The notes beneath the pieces were generated by a model that made no database searches, had not been told where the DNA came from, and saw nothing but the letters and a program-made list of their open reading frames with translations. Source: Siphonodentalium dalli (lineage: Eukaryota > Mollusca > Scaphopoda > Gadilida > Siphonodentaliidae). From it: a stretch of 64,000 nucleotides of DNA. This document shows positions 33,584 through 45,165 of this stretch, in pieces; the stretch's first letter is position 1, and each line of letters opens with the position of its first letter. The translations under genes and the position numbers were made by a program. The stretch covers positions 219,076,373 through 219,140,372 of the forward strand of contig CP136061.1 of NCBI GenBank assembly GCA_032622095.1, in the 5' to 3' direction.

Positions 33584-36500
33584 TTTATATACATTTAGCG
33601 AAAAAGCCACTTTTGTAAATGTATTTAAATCGAAAAGTGTATCGTGACAAAAACAGCCCAAAATACCCAATAGCACCCTTGGCAAAAGTTAATAGGAACA
33701 ATTTCTCTTCATATTGAAACCCGATGATGTATTAAGTCAATCCTGCGCGAATCCAAATGCGCCCAAAACATTACGCGTTCGTCTTTCCAAACCCAATGAC
33801 GTATCGATGGTGTTATGAGCTTGGTGTTATGAGGCGTTGCGCATTCACCGAGAAATAACTGCAACTAGCCACGTGGGCGCCGACCAATCAGAATGCTGGA
33901 TTTAGTGATGACAACACTTAGTATGTAAATATATACATATATACTGCATAGTGTCGCATGCCCCATGTCCATCCACTCTCTAATCGGAATATTATGACCA
34001 CAAATGTGACCACACCCAAAATTCAGGGTTTTTCATCATAATTTAATTTGTAAAATCCGACTCGCGTGCATAACGCACAGGATAGAAAGGCATATGTATA
34101 CGTTTTGGAAACTAGTTACGTATATCTACCATATGCCTTAAGAAATTTATCTAATTTTGAACAGTACAATGTTTAATTGGATTTGAATTAGACCCCCCTC
34201 AACTTAGAAAACAAGTAGAAACCTTCTTAAATCCATTTAAAAACATTGTAGAAGCCAAGTTGTAAATTATTTAACAATATTAAAATAATTATGGTGAATT
34301 TTAACCTTAAAATCATACTAAGATGAAATGGTTGCAATTTGGACGATTTTGCGTAAAAAAGTTTTAAAAAATGGTAAAAAATTTAAACAAAAACATTTAA
34401 ATTCTTCAATTTTTTAGCACAATTAGTTATTTAACATTATTAACACAATTACTATTCAACTTAATCACCAAAATCATACTAAAATGAAATCTTTACAAAT
34501 TGAAATTTTTTTTTAAATTTTGGGCTTAAAATGTCGAAAAATGCCCAAAAAGTCGAAAAAAAACAAAGAAGGCTACAAATTTGTTATTGCTATCTTGATT
34601 TTTCTTCATTACCATACCTAAAACATTAAAAATAACATGGTCGCAGCTTGTCCGTCAATATGAGCAACACTACCTCCCGATCTCCTGGACTAATGGTGTA
34701 TAATGTCTTCAAATGGAAGGGCTCTGTGTCCGACTGAGCAGTTGGTATCGGGGTTCACCCACAACCCATGCGCCTATCATTTATCAAACAAGTGAAGGAC
34801 TATAACAGTCCTATATATGGTGCAAATGTCGTGCGTCAAAACACACATATGAAATGTGTGCATGCAATGTAAAAAGGCTTTGTTCTAAAGCCATGACACA
34901 AGCGAGGCCATGTGCGCAATGGACGTCGATATCGATATAAAAACAATTCGCCAAATTCCAAATCAGACCCAATATAGAATGCAACATGCAGTTTTGCCAC
35001 GTTAGTGTAACTGAATATGTCAAAGTGTCACGCATAAAGTCACACTGGATCTCTCAATCGTGCAAAAATACACCAAGAATCTATCAAACAAACATCTCAA
35101 AATCTTATCGATTTTAGATTAGTCATATGTCTGCTACTTGCGCCAGGGTACCCGAAGTCACCATACAAAATTTGGTTGAACTCTGACCAGCAATCTGGGA
35201 GAAAAATCCAGACAGACAGGCAGACATACCTTCTCCTAAGCTTTTCCTAAGCTTGTCCTAAATTAATTTTGTATAAATATAGATGGCTTATAACTCTGAA
35301 TTACTTTATCTTTCCATGTTGCATTTTGACCACAAGTCTAGAGCGAGCATGAACTATATATAGTTCAATCAAAGGTTTGATAACTGTGTGCAAATAATAT
35401 ATTCTGGATCTGGTAGATATAACTATGTCATAAAGTATAAGATGAAAGGAAAAAAATACAATCAATAGGACTAAATATTTAGCAGTTTTGAATCACACTA
35501 TCAGATTCTCCGTATACTGTGGAGATGGAGATTTGATTGAAATCAGTAACAAAACCATTTCAATTTATTTTCTTAATTATCGCTCCCACACGGTGTCCCT
35601 TCCCACCATACCATGCACTGAATCGGGCGAAGCCACGTAGGCAATTCCAAATAACATAGCTATATTATCCGTACAGGGTAATGCTTTCAGATGAGTTTGA
35701 TAGAAATCGGCGAGGAAAACAATCTTGTCTGTTTTGACCCCCCCCCCACCCGATGCATCCCTACTCATGGATCACCCACTTCTGCAAAACTTGAACCAAC
35801 CACTTCTTCGTGAATAGTTTTCCCGCAGATTCAATTTTAAAGCCCCTTTAATTTCTATAGCGGTTTGACAGAAAACATATACATATAGGCCTGAATATTT
35901 TTTTGGTTATTCATGTTTATATCAGAATTTGATTTTTGTTGCTTCAAATGTGTTCCGTTTTCTCGCGAATCAACTCATGTGTATACAGGAAATCCCATAA
36001 CGAGTTGTCATAGAAGTAGAGAATATGGCCTGAATTCGATTAGTTTTGAGCCCTCAAAATTGGATTAATCGCCAAAGAAGTGGAGCCACAAAGAAGTGAT
36101 CAGGGAAACCAAAATCGTCTAAGAAGTGGGTTAACTTTCCCTGCATTTTTCACATAGAAGCGGTTATAGGAACATGCTGATTTGCTGCATGTATAACTAA
36201 TGATACCCAGTTATTATAAATCTGAAGATTCCATGAATATGTCGGCTGGTTCGCAAGAAATCAACTCGACATTTTTGCAGTGCATTAACATTTGAATTAG
36301 TTGAAATGCTATTTGAAGGCAAATAATAGTGAAATAACAGTGCGACACAGCTGTATTTATTTATCACTCTCACAATGACCAAAATGCATGTTGACAAACT
36401 CACTTATCGGCCATTTTCCAGCCTTTTCATCTTCCAAAAACAATAAAAAAAATCATAATCGAAGTGGGACATGATCAAAATCGAAGTGGAACATAAAGCG

Positions 36501-36600
36501 GGACAGGAATGATTTTCGGGGAACAGATGAGCAACAGTGATGTTCTTCTTGGTGGTGATGTTTTCACAAACTTTTCTCTGGGAGTCTTGGGTGCCTTTAA

Positions 36601-36800
36601 CCCTTTCTATACGTACCAAATTGATTCTCCCATCAGTTATAAAAGTATACATTGGATTATTTATCTGGAGGGATGTTCAGGAAACATATGCAGACGACAG
36701 ACAGATAACACAAGTGCAAAAGGGTTCCTACCCTGTATATATTGGTGGGAACTGTTCAGATAATAGGTTATCTGAACATTTTCTAAGGTGAAACAGTTGG
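36601..36800 (+). mobile_element. TTAA-MITE family 2, copy with lost right end
   Basis: Follows TTAA (36597-36600) with CCCTTTCTATACG, then CAGTTATAAAAGTATACATT as in other copies. The right end cannot be defined. The TTAA is at the same position of repeat A that family 1 occupies at 6059-6062. Confidence 0.65.
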
Positions 36801-36829
36801 GTGTAAGGTGATTTAAGAACAAAGAAGTC

Positions 36830-38010
36830 ACATTCTGGCAAAATTTGACTTCAACTAGACGATGTCATGCATATACTCAAAGGTGAGCCACACACCAAGT
36901 ATGAAGAGAGATTCAGTTAAAGATTGCTCAATTTATCATTAACCTCATTAAGACAACACAAATTTTACTTCTAAGTCGAATAAAATCGAACAAGGCTTGC
37001 GTCTTCCCAAATGTGAACCACTACCGGTACCAAATATAAAGAAATTCTGTTGAATATTGCTAAAGTTACTATTTGAACAACCTGAAGACATTGATTTCTA
37101 AGTTGAGAAAGGGGCATTATTTTTTTTGGGCGGCAGAAACATAATTTTAAGAAAACAAAAGGTTGCTGACCACATGTCCTGGCTTTTTAGTAAGGATAGC
37201 TTTATTTTAACCTCTTCGCTGCTATGACATCCATAACTATCACAGACAAAAAAGTGCTACTACAGACATAAAAGTGGTACTACAGACCTACTTCATCACA
37301 CTAGCGGTAGACCATTATACACAACTGGAACTCAGAGATTGTTGCATCGGAATATTAATAGTATCTCAAAGTTTCAAACAGTGTATGATGTTCCATGATT
37401 GTGAACGAAAATAGCCTTTCAACTGAGTCAGTTTTATGGTTCTTGGGATATTCCCGTTATATTTTCCCACTGCTCTGGAAAATGGCAATAACGTCAACAG
37501 CCCAGCACATGACAACATAATGTTATTTAGCAGCGAAGAGGTTAACTCTGTCAAAATTCATCGCACCCTGAACAAATTCAAACGTAGCCTTTGTCTTCTG
37601 AAATTTGAACCATGTACCAAATATCACGACATTCAGTTGAATTTAAAAACAATCAGATATAAACTAAAAGTAAAGTTACCATCCGGAAATCAAAATAATG
37701 GGCAAATTTTAAGTCGACAAGAACAATAACTCCACCAAAAATTGGCAGACCAAACCCAAATTCTTCATGTGGTTAATCCACATAACCAAATTTAAAAACA
37801 ATCAGATTACAAAAACTTAAGTTATCATCCGGAAACCAAAATAATCAGCAAATTCTAAAAGGGGCCATAACTCCAAATTTAGTTTTGATCTGATAACCAA
37901 AATAAATTTATCATCTGGAAACCTTCCGAATGGACAGATTCCAATTAAAAAACGGGCCATACATGTAACTCTGGCAAAAATGGGCGGACCGAACACATAT
38001 TAGAACTTGA
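36830..38010. repeat. Diverged dispersed-repeat units, interrupted by a TTAA element
   Basis: Units with TTATCATCCGGAAACCA-type wording near 37675, 37830 and 37910, and related stretches at 36840-37130. Together with 4480-4940 and 19676-20020 they form one family. No coding content. Confidence 0.55.
37211..37541. mobile_element. TTAA-flanked MITE, family 4
   Basis: TIR CCTCTTCGCTGCTA and inverse TAGCAGCGAAGAGG, flanked by TTAA (37207-37210, 37542-37545). 331 bp, piggyBac-like by TSD and CC start. Only one copy in the window. Confidence 0.85.
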
Positions 38011-38770
38011 CCTGCTTTAGTATAACACATCACAACTATAAGGTTCTAAATAAAATTTTGGTCTGGGGGATAATGGGAAAGAATTTCGGGGGAGCTAACC
38101 CCGGGATACTCGTAAGGGCCAATAGCCCCTCTCCTTCACTCCTCACTGGGGGATATAGGTTAAGTGGATGAGATTTGTTGTGGCACAATATTCTAAAGCA
38201 GGGTTTCTACTAGGGGTTGGGGGAATGGGAAATTGGGAACTATCACTGGGGAATATGTCAGTCCATGCAACCAACTGCAAATTACTAATATCATTCCATA
38301 ACTTGAGCCAAAAATTCTGAACATCTATGGTATAACTACGCTCATTATCTAAGGTAATCTGCTTAGTTTAGACTTAAGCTGTCTGATAAAAACCATGTGA
38401 AATTTCACACCTGGGGTTTTCTTGCATGTTCCGATAGGTACAAAGCATTCAGGTCACATAAGTATGTACATTCCCATAGCCATATTGCCCTCACCACAGT
38501 ATTCATGAACTTGCAGTCTATATCACATGCACCTACCTAAGTATTAGCTAAGGGACACTTATTTCAACATAGCAAGGAAATTCTAAGTTTTAATCTATTC
38601 AGGAATTTTCTCACACCATTTAGATCTTTATGATATAACCAGTACATTCTTCCTGCTGTTTACGTTTCAATAATGTTCTATTTACCTTCCAGCAAGAGAT
38701 TGTACCTTGGTTGCTGTGCATGACCCCACATGCACAAAATTGGATGATGAACATAAAGTGAATAGTTAAT
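38011..38770. other. Unassigned sequence
   Basis: No gene, hairpin or array that I can support. Confidence 0.4.
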
Positions 38771-38774
38771 TTAA

Positions 38775-38930
38775 CCCTTTCTCCCATGGGAAGCCTCACA
38801 TATAACACACATATAAGAGAATGAATTGGCTTACAAGATCAAGGTAAATATTATTAGGCCAATGTATTCTCTAATATATGCAAGGCTCCCTATGGGGGAC
38901 TCACATATATTAGAGATATCCAGTAATGTC
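38775..38930 (+). mobile_element. TTAA-MITE family 1, copy 3, truncated
   Basis: TTAA (38771-38774) is followed by CCCTTTCTCCCATGGGAAGC and hairpins with ATATAAGAGAATG arms. The right end is missing; the sequence runs into the Tc1-type MITE half at 38931. Confidence 0.65.
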
Positions 38931-39028
38931 CTAAATAATTAACTCCTTAACCATAGCAGAATTATGGGTAACTTTTCAGGATTTAGTCGGAAATATGGCT
39001 TGTTGCCATTCATCGGAAAGCTCTCACT
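38931..39028 (+). mobile_element. Tc1/mariner-type hairpin MITE, half copy
   Basis: CAGTAATGTCCTAAATAATT through GAAAGCTCTCACTGA equals the left half of the copies at 13175 and 20736. The right arm is absent, so the copy was cut at its centre. Confidence 0.85.
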
Positions 39029-39884
39029 GAATAATTATGTTTTGAGGTCAGGCAAATAAATTCTATGGAAAAGCATAAATATTTGTGATAGGAGTGAATT
39101 TTCAGCGTTATGTGTGTTACAAAAAATTGTTTACATGTGTAAATGAATGTGGTATTTTTGAAATGTTTCTACTTAGAAATGTAGAATTCCTAGGGTATTT
39201 CTTTGAATAACTCATTCTTCAAATGATTAAAACACCACATGACATACTAATGATACTATGTTGATTCCTATACTTGACCTACTATAAAAATGATTTGTTT
39301 AACCACAGTTACATGTACATGTATGCTGATGTTTTGCTCAGAGTTCCCCTGCACTATTATTTGGGTCTGCACTTTTATTAACTTTCAATGGAATTTCCCC
39401 CCATGCACTATTATTTGGGCCTGCACTTTTATTTGGAGCATGAGAGTATGTGCATACTATGTATAGGCCTATATATGTTGGGGTGTAAAAGTACAGTTCT
39501 TAGTGTAATAAAGTGTTCCCACGCCACCAGTGACAAAAAAGAGAAGCATTGCCATTCCATTTCTAATATAAATGAGAATTTGTTTAAGCCCGCGGACACC
39601 AGAAAGTAAGAGGTATCATGTATAAATTACCCGTCATTTTTTATGGGTAATCCCCTAATTTTAATAATAATTCCCAAGAAGGGGACAAGTGAAATTGAAC
39701 CAGACATAGACATGAAATATTTGTTGAAAATGTTTGGCAAAGAAAGACGACCTATGCAAACCACCTCCCCTTTTCCCCAGGCCTCCGAATGCTATTATTG
39801 TCTGAAAAACTTGTGCAAAACTTGTGAATGTCTGATATTTTGTTCTTTTTTTCATACTCGTAAGCTAATGTTAGGCACAAATTC

Positions 39885-40630
39885 AATAACATAATGTCAG
39901 TCACGGACATATTAGTCTGTACATAAATTTTTTTTTTAATACTAAACTATAATAATTTTAAAAGGTGTTTATATTAAATCATTTCAATGTAAAACAATTT
40001 AAATTTGAAATCCAGTTACCATGTATCTTGGATAGTTTTGTGTAATGTCAGTCACATGTATTGATGTGCTTACATTAGTCAATGTCATGTTCATGTGCGG
40101 TATATGGTAATAAAGTATATTAAATGCAATTAAACCCAATAAAATATGATTGGTAGGGCATAATTACTCATTTGGATCAGAAACTGTTGGAAATATTTAA
40201 TATATTCCATACCGTAATGTCAGTCACGAAATTAGTGTAATGTCAGTCACGCATACTTTGGTCAACAAAAAATATTTCATTTTAGTTCTAAGCTTAAATT
40301 TTGCTTTAACATTATCCTGAAATATCTACCATGAAAAAATAACAAAGAAAATCAAGTGAGTTTCTGTAAATTTAAGACAAATTTAATTTGAAAACAAGTT
40401 GGCACAGTGCCTTGATATTTTCATGTAATGTCAGTCATGCTAACATTGAATGATTCCACGTTACCATCGCTTGACTAAATTCAGAATAATGCACCTATTT
40501 GGGTGCACTCTGGCACAAGCCAAAATTACACATTGAAGTAAGATTTTATATTTATATATGTTGCTCGTATCATCACAATGCGGAATCTGGAAAAAGTTCT
40601 TTGAATGTACATGTAATGTCAGTCATGTGG
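39885..40630 (+). repeat. Diverged tandem repeat marked by TGTAATGTCAGTCAYG
   Basis: The 16-mer or a one-base variant recurs six times (about 39892, 40042, 40215, 40238, 40424, 40613), mostly 150-190 bp apart. Upstream words such as AATTTGAAA..AGTT also recur. I know no element with this mark; it may be a degenerate satellite. Confidence 0.7.
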
Positions 40631-41015
40631 AATTGCACTACATGCATTTACATACAGATACAATTTAACATAGAACAAAATTTTGCGTTTGAATTTACCT
40701 GTTAACATTAATTTATCTGATAAAGTTATGTTAAATATGTTTCAGAATGGGAAATTGAATAAAATTACAACCTTTTTCTTTTTAGATATGGTAGCCTGGT
40801 AAAATGGTACTAAATCCTGCTAAATCTAAGAAAAAAAATACTTTTTAAAATGCAAGGTTGTGAGGCCCATATATTAATTTCTAGAAGCCAAATGGTGATT
40901 TTTTGTTGAAAACTAGTAAATTCAGAGGCATACAAAAAATAATTTGCATAAAATTGTAATATAGCCAAGTTTCAATTTTTGCTGATATGGTTAACACTTC
41001 TGGAGAATTGCCCGT
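40631..41015. other. AT-rich unassigned sequence
   Basis: No supported feature. Confidence 0.4.
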
Positions 41016-41019
41016 TTAA

Positions 41020-41093
41020 CACATTGACTGCCGACTATGAGTTATCTCGTACTTTTGGCATGTAATTGAATGGGAGTCGGCGGTCAATGTGTT
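41020..41093. mobile_element. Small TTAA-associated hairpin, family 5
   Basis: CACATTGACTGCCGACT pairs with AGTCGGCGGTCAATGTG; TTAA precedes it at 41016-41019, but the right side lacks a clear TTAA. Likely a piggyBac-type MITE remnant of about 74 bp. Confidence 0.65.
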
Positions 41094-41914
41094 GCTAGTT
41101 CCAAGTATTAATAAATATGAAAACGACCTCCCTGGATAACTGCTTGTGGTAGCTAGGCTACAATTTACATGACATCTTATTTTTTTGCACAGTTGCTAAT
41201 GCAGTGTCAGTGATGCCTGATGGGGGTCGATGGCAATGCCAACATAAACTAAAATTGTATGTTGTGGTGCTTACATGCTTTAGTTCACTGAGATCAAAGA
41301 AAGACTATCTGTTTTAATTTGGTTTCTATACGAAGCTTCAATGTTCCTGCTTGTTGTCTGAAGTGCAAGGAAACACTGAGTGTACCGGTACACTAAATAT
41401 TGCCATTTATGGGACCACCTCCTATTATTCTCAACATAATATATGCAACAAATGAATGAATTGGAGCCATACATACATGCAAAATGGATCCGGGACAGCT
41501 CGTCCCAGGGCCAACTTGGTCCAGACAGTTTTTGGGACGAGCTGGCCGGCTTTTGTGGCCGAGTTGGCCCGGGAATTAAATTTGTGGCTATGGATTTCTT
41601 ACGTTAAGATGATATATTTCAGGGTTTTGTCCATCAATTTTGACATTTTGATTACTTTAGGCATGTTTGTTTGCAAAGAGAATAGCCAGTGAGTGATCAC
41701 ATTAGTCGGTTTGAATGAGAAACCGGCAAATTCATGAATAAACAATGTACTGTTTTCACATTCTGAATAAATTGTTCTGATTTCGGGAAACCCTTAGAAG
41801 CCATTATTTGCCCCTACTATCAGCTACTATCAAAACAATATACTAGTAAGCATGTTGTTTACACAGTAACCAGTTGGCTAATCACACCTCACACTTCACA
41901 GGGTGAGATGCATG

Positions 41915-42440
41915 GTTCAGAACTATGGGAAGCCAAATTGCTTAAGCGCAATAATGAATCTCTAATTGAGCTTAAAAGCGCAATAAGGAATATTATTATT
42001 GCGCTTTAAAAGCACAATAAGGAATATTCTTGCACTTAAGCACAATAACAGCTAATTGCACTCAAGTGCAAATAAAAATCTTCCTTATTGGCAATATTGC
42101 AAAGCTCTTAAGCGCAATTAGCCACATTACATAAACTCCCTGTAATTCAAATGGTGTAATCCATAGTGTGATGGGTGGAGTTTATTGGTGAGGTGACCTG
42201 GTGACATTTCGCATGTAGGCCTATTCAGATTCTACTATTTGCAGAGGGGTGATCTGATGAGGGAGATATTAATTATGCTTAAGCTCAATAAGGATGTAAT
42301 TGAGCTTAAGTATAAAAAGGAATATCTTATTGAGCTTAAGCACAATAAGGAATATCTAATTGCGCTTAAGAGCAATAAGGATTGCGCTCAAGCTCAATTA
42401 TTTATTAAATGTCAATTTAGCTTCCCATACAGAACATGTG
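41915..42440. repeat. Palindromic repeat with TTGCGCTTAAGCGCAATAAG units
   Basis: Outer arms 'ctatgggaagccaaatt' and 'aatttagcttcccatacag' enclose many short copies of a self-complementary word built on GCGCTTAAGCGC and AATAAGGAATAT. A related core lies in the element at 58429-58842. Confidence 0.7.
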
Positions 42441-42474
42441 ATGATAATCGACAAGTGTAGGCCTATTTATAAAA

Positions 42475-42750
42475 AGGTTTGGGAGTTCATAACAGCGAAT
42501 GGACTTTATATCAAGATTCAGTCTGGCTTTGTTAAAGGTGATTCAACTGTATTCCAGCTTACTTCCATTTGCGATCATATTGCAGATTCTCTCAACCATG
42601 GTACTAAAGAAATTAGAAGTGTATTTTGTGATGTCAGCAAAGCCTTTACAAAATGGAAAGCATATAGGCATAACTGGTATTGGTAATCAGCTGATACTTT
42701 TTGAGTCATCAAATCGCCAGCAAAGAGTGGTTGTAGATAGTGCTAATTGA
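42475..42750 (+). pseudogene. LINE reverse-transcriptase fragment
   Basis: The translation contains IKIQSGFVKGDSTVFQLTSI followed by SVFCDVSKAF, the RT finger motif and palm motif A of non-LTR retrotransposons (normally D-x-SKAFD-x-VWH). The continuing text (GITGIGNQL..., NRQQRVVVD) is in another frame, so there is a frameshift and a short deletion after motif A. Catalytic YADD and all later parts are missing. A dead fragment, perhaps CR1- or Jockey-like. Confidence 0.82.
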
Positions 42751-44979
42751 GAACTCTTTCTCTGTTCTCTCCCTCCCTCAGTTGTTCATTGTTTTTATCC
42801 TTGTTGTTATCTGCCAAATAAATTTATCACAACTCGACTATACAATCTACCTCCTGACAACCCTTCGAGTTAGAGATAGAGATGAAAAAAAGCAAACAGA
42901 CACCAAAGACAAATAACTTTATTCTCAAATCCCCTGCTCTATAGGCGAGCTAGCCCGGGGCGAGCTGGGCCAGGTCGATTGGACCGAGTTGGCCCTGGGA
43001 CAAGCTCTCATGTTTCCATGCAAAATACACTCATATGATTATGAACGATGCAAACAAGATGCTAACTCGAATCATATTTAAACTCATTTTCATTATATTA
43101 ATTACCGTACCATGTTGTTTGCATCGTTCATAGTAATCATAGAGTGTTCACAACCGATATTTCTTTGACCACCTAAAAATAGTGTCAATTTCCACATTAT
43201 TGCTGATAGTGATAACCCAGTTAAAGCATAAAAAATGACCACAAAGGCACAATCCTCATCTCACTCCCTGACCCAACCCCCACCTAACCCCATGCCTACC
43301 ACCCCTTCTTGCCCGGGCCCATTTATATATGAAACTACACACATTGTAAATATGCACAGTACAAACTCAACTATACATAAACATTATACTGCATCATTAT
43401 ACTCGCATTCCTTTTAATTTGTCTTCACTTACCTTAAGTGCCGTTCAGTTGTCAAAACATTGTGTCATTCTTTATCCCAGTCCACGCATTACATAATTAA
43501 TGAATAAACACATGTTTTGTTGATCAAAATCTTTAATAATATATATATCATCAAAGAACATAATCACTATTAACAATTTCGGAACAACCCGCCCTCATTT
43601 ATCGGGACAACCCACCCCCAAAATAGCATAGGGGCGGGTTGTCTCGGGGGCGGGTAGTCCCGTTCCCAAGGGCCCTGCCCTTAAGGCTTACATTACAAGT
43701 TAACCTTTTTGTGTGGTCCTGTTGTTCTACTGTAAAATATTGAATATCAAATAAAATTCATTGAATCTTGAGCACATGAGTGTATTTTGCACTCAATCCA
43801 TAGCTCAAATTCATTCATTGCATAAACCATATTGTCTGATATAATATTCTGTTGAGAGAAAGCTAAAAAGGAGATGGGCCCCGCACTAAAATCATAAAAA
43901 GGTCGGATTTAGACTTTAGTGTTACTGTTAGTGTTAGTGTACAGTACACTCAGAGTGTGGTATAAGGAAAACACTCAACACGGTGGGAACCCCACTAAGC
44001 CCACCGTGAATCACCGGCATTCACGGTGATTTTTCCACGGTGATCCACGGTGAACTCGAGTGGATCGGATTAAGTTGAATAAACAAACGTCCGGGTGACT
44101 TGTCGGTGATCACTGGGAATCACAGAGAATCGCTTCAAAACGCCAACAGCTATATTGCATCACGTCATGCATAGCCGAAACCCTTTACTGTAGTTTATTC
44201 TAAAGCATACACTCAGTGGGCCATCCATTGTATGTTGTTGTACATTATATTTATATTATGGTTGATATTTTCAAAAATTCCAGAATTATTAACTAGCTAC
44301 ATGTATAGGTCAAATAAATAAACAATTTGTTATTGTATTGATTGATTTATTCCGCCCATCGATCACTTATTTCAAATTTTAAGCGCAAATTTCGTATTAT
44401 TTACACACATGCACACATATAGATATGTATAATATAATGATCCAAGTCCATTAAACAATTAAATTTGTTTTAATTTATTTTTAATAATGCTATCTTGTTT
44501 AGCAAAATGTTTAAAAGATCGAAATATGCGCGAAACGCAAATATGGATAACATTCCCTAGCTCTCTCATTTGTTCAGGCCCCTACATCAATGCATGCATA
44601 TACGTTCCGAGGGAAGACTGATTCAGCGAGCGTATATGTTTTTTTTATTTATTGGGTTTTGGATTTAACCCTGGATTATTTGGAAGGGGCGGAACTACTT
44701 CCCTACAACACACTTTTGAATTTTAATGATTATCATGCTATGGGTGTATAATAACATGAAGTGGATGAAACGGGTGTATAGTGTAAATATATATACTAGC
44801 TAAAATAATAAAACAAAATGTCGGTGACCACTAGGATTCACATGTACATAGTTATGTTTATAAATAGCGTGCTACTGTGTCCGTGTTATTTCAGACAATG
44901 GTAGTATAATGGGAGTCAGTTAGCTCTTACATAACCTTTGACAGTTCAGCCAAGTCTGTAAGAGGTGTCAAAATTAATT

Positions 44980-45165
44980 GTCCCCATTGCAGCGCCGCTC
45001 ATAGGGTCCGAGTTTCAATCATAACCATGTGAGCTACCTGTAGTGTTCACTTTGCCATTCAGAATGAAGTAAGGTGCACAGTACACATCCCGCATGGCTA
45101 TTGTTCCGGTGTTAGCGGCCACAAATAAATCGTACGCCGGTACTGTCGCATGCAATCAGACTCAG
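44980..45165 (-). other. Short coding-like stretch, unrecognised
   Basis: A minus-strand frame of about 45 codons includes VPAYDLFVAANTGTIAMRD and APYFILNGKVNTT, followed by CTACAG-GTAGCT, which could be a donor. Composition is protein-like, but no family is recognised and it is short. Low confidence. Confidence 0.25.

Larger units (their letters stand above)
30281..34692. mobile_element. TAGTCC-ended TIR element, 4.4 kb, relative of the giant palindrome
   Basis: Ends TAGTCCAGGAGATCG and inverse (TIR about 60 bp, sharing TTGCTCATTTTGACGGACAA), flanked by ATG (30278-30280, 34693-34695). Sequence at 30515-30660 parallels the left arm of 13921-18927. Modules near 30627, 30793 and 31145 (AAAATGGCTGCC type) are spaced 166 and 352 bp. 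It lies inside the 9.2-kb CACTG element. Confidence 0.85.
27328..36539. mobile_element. CACTG-ended TIR element with 5-bp TSD, 9.2 kb including nested insertions
   Basis: About 70-bp TIRs begin CACTGTTGCTCATCTGTTCC and are flanked by ATGTT (27323-27327, 36540-36544). The uninterrupted paralogue at 5981-6005 reads straight through the site (CTCCATGTTCTTCTTAG), which supports the 5-bp duplication. Without the elements at 27856-29886 and 30281-34692 its own length is about 2.8 kb. Sub-terminal CACTTCTTAG / CTAAGAAGTG motifs are scattered near both ends. No transposase recognised. A 5-bp TSD with CAC ends is known for Transib/RAG-like elements, but the usual CACWATG is not matched. Confidence 0.88.
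23768..36596 (+). repeat. Repeat A, copy split by two large transposons
   Basis: Pieces 23768-23851, 27077-27327 and 36545-36596 read through as one copy of the repeat at 5625-6058 once the insertions at 23852-27068 and 27328-36539 and one copy of each target duplication are removed. Confidence 0.85.
41427..43860. mobile_element. TIR element with nested repeats and a LINE fragment, about 2.4 kb
   Basis: Outer inverted ends: TTCTCAACATAATATATGCA... (41429) against its inverse near 43804-43860, sharing AATGAATGAATT. Inside are GC-rich inverted modules (41490-41575, 42943-43010), a TIR pair at 41915-41945/42405-42440 around AATTGCGCTTAAGCGCAATA tandem repeats, and a hairpin at 43022-43150. The borders and target duplication are uncertain. 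Confidence 0.55.

Noticed and set aside
41912-42440. Satellite DNA based on TTGCGCTTAAGC
   Set aside because: Bounded by inverted arms with CTTCCCATA/TATGGGAAG, so better explained as one palindromic element than as a satellite array.
44980-45165. Host exon on the minus strand
   Set aside because: Protein-like text for about 45 codons but no recognised family, a weak acceptor, and it lies inside a TIR element; kept only as a low-confidence note.
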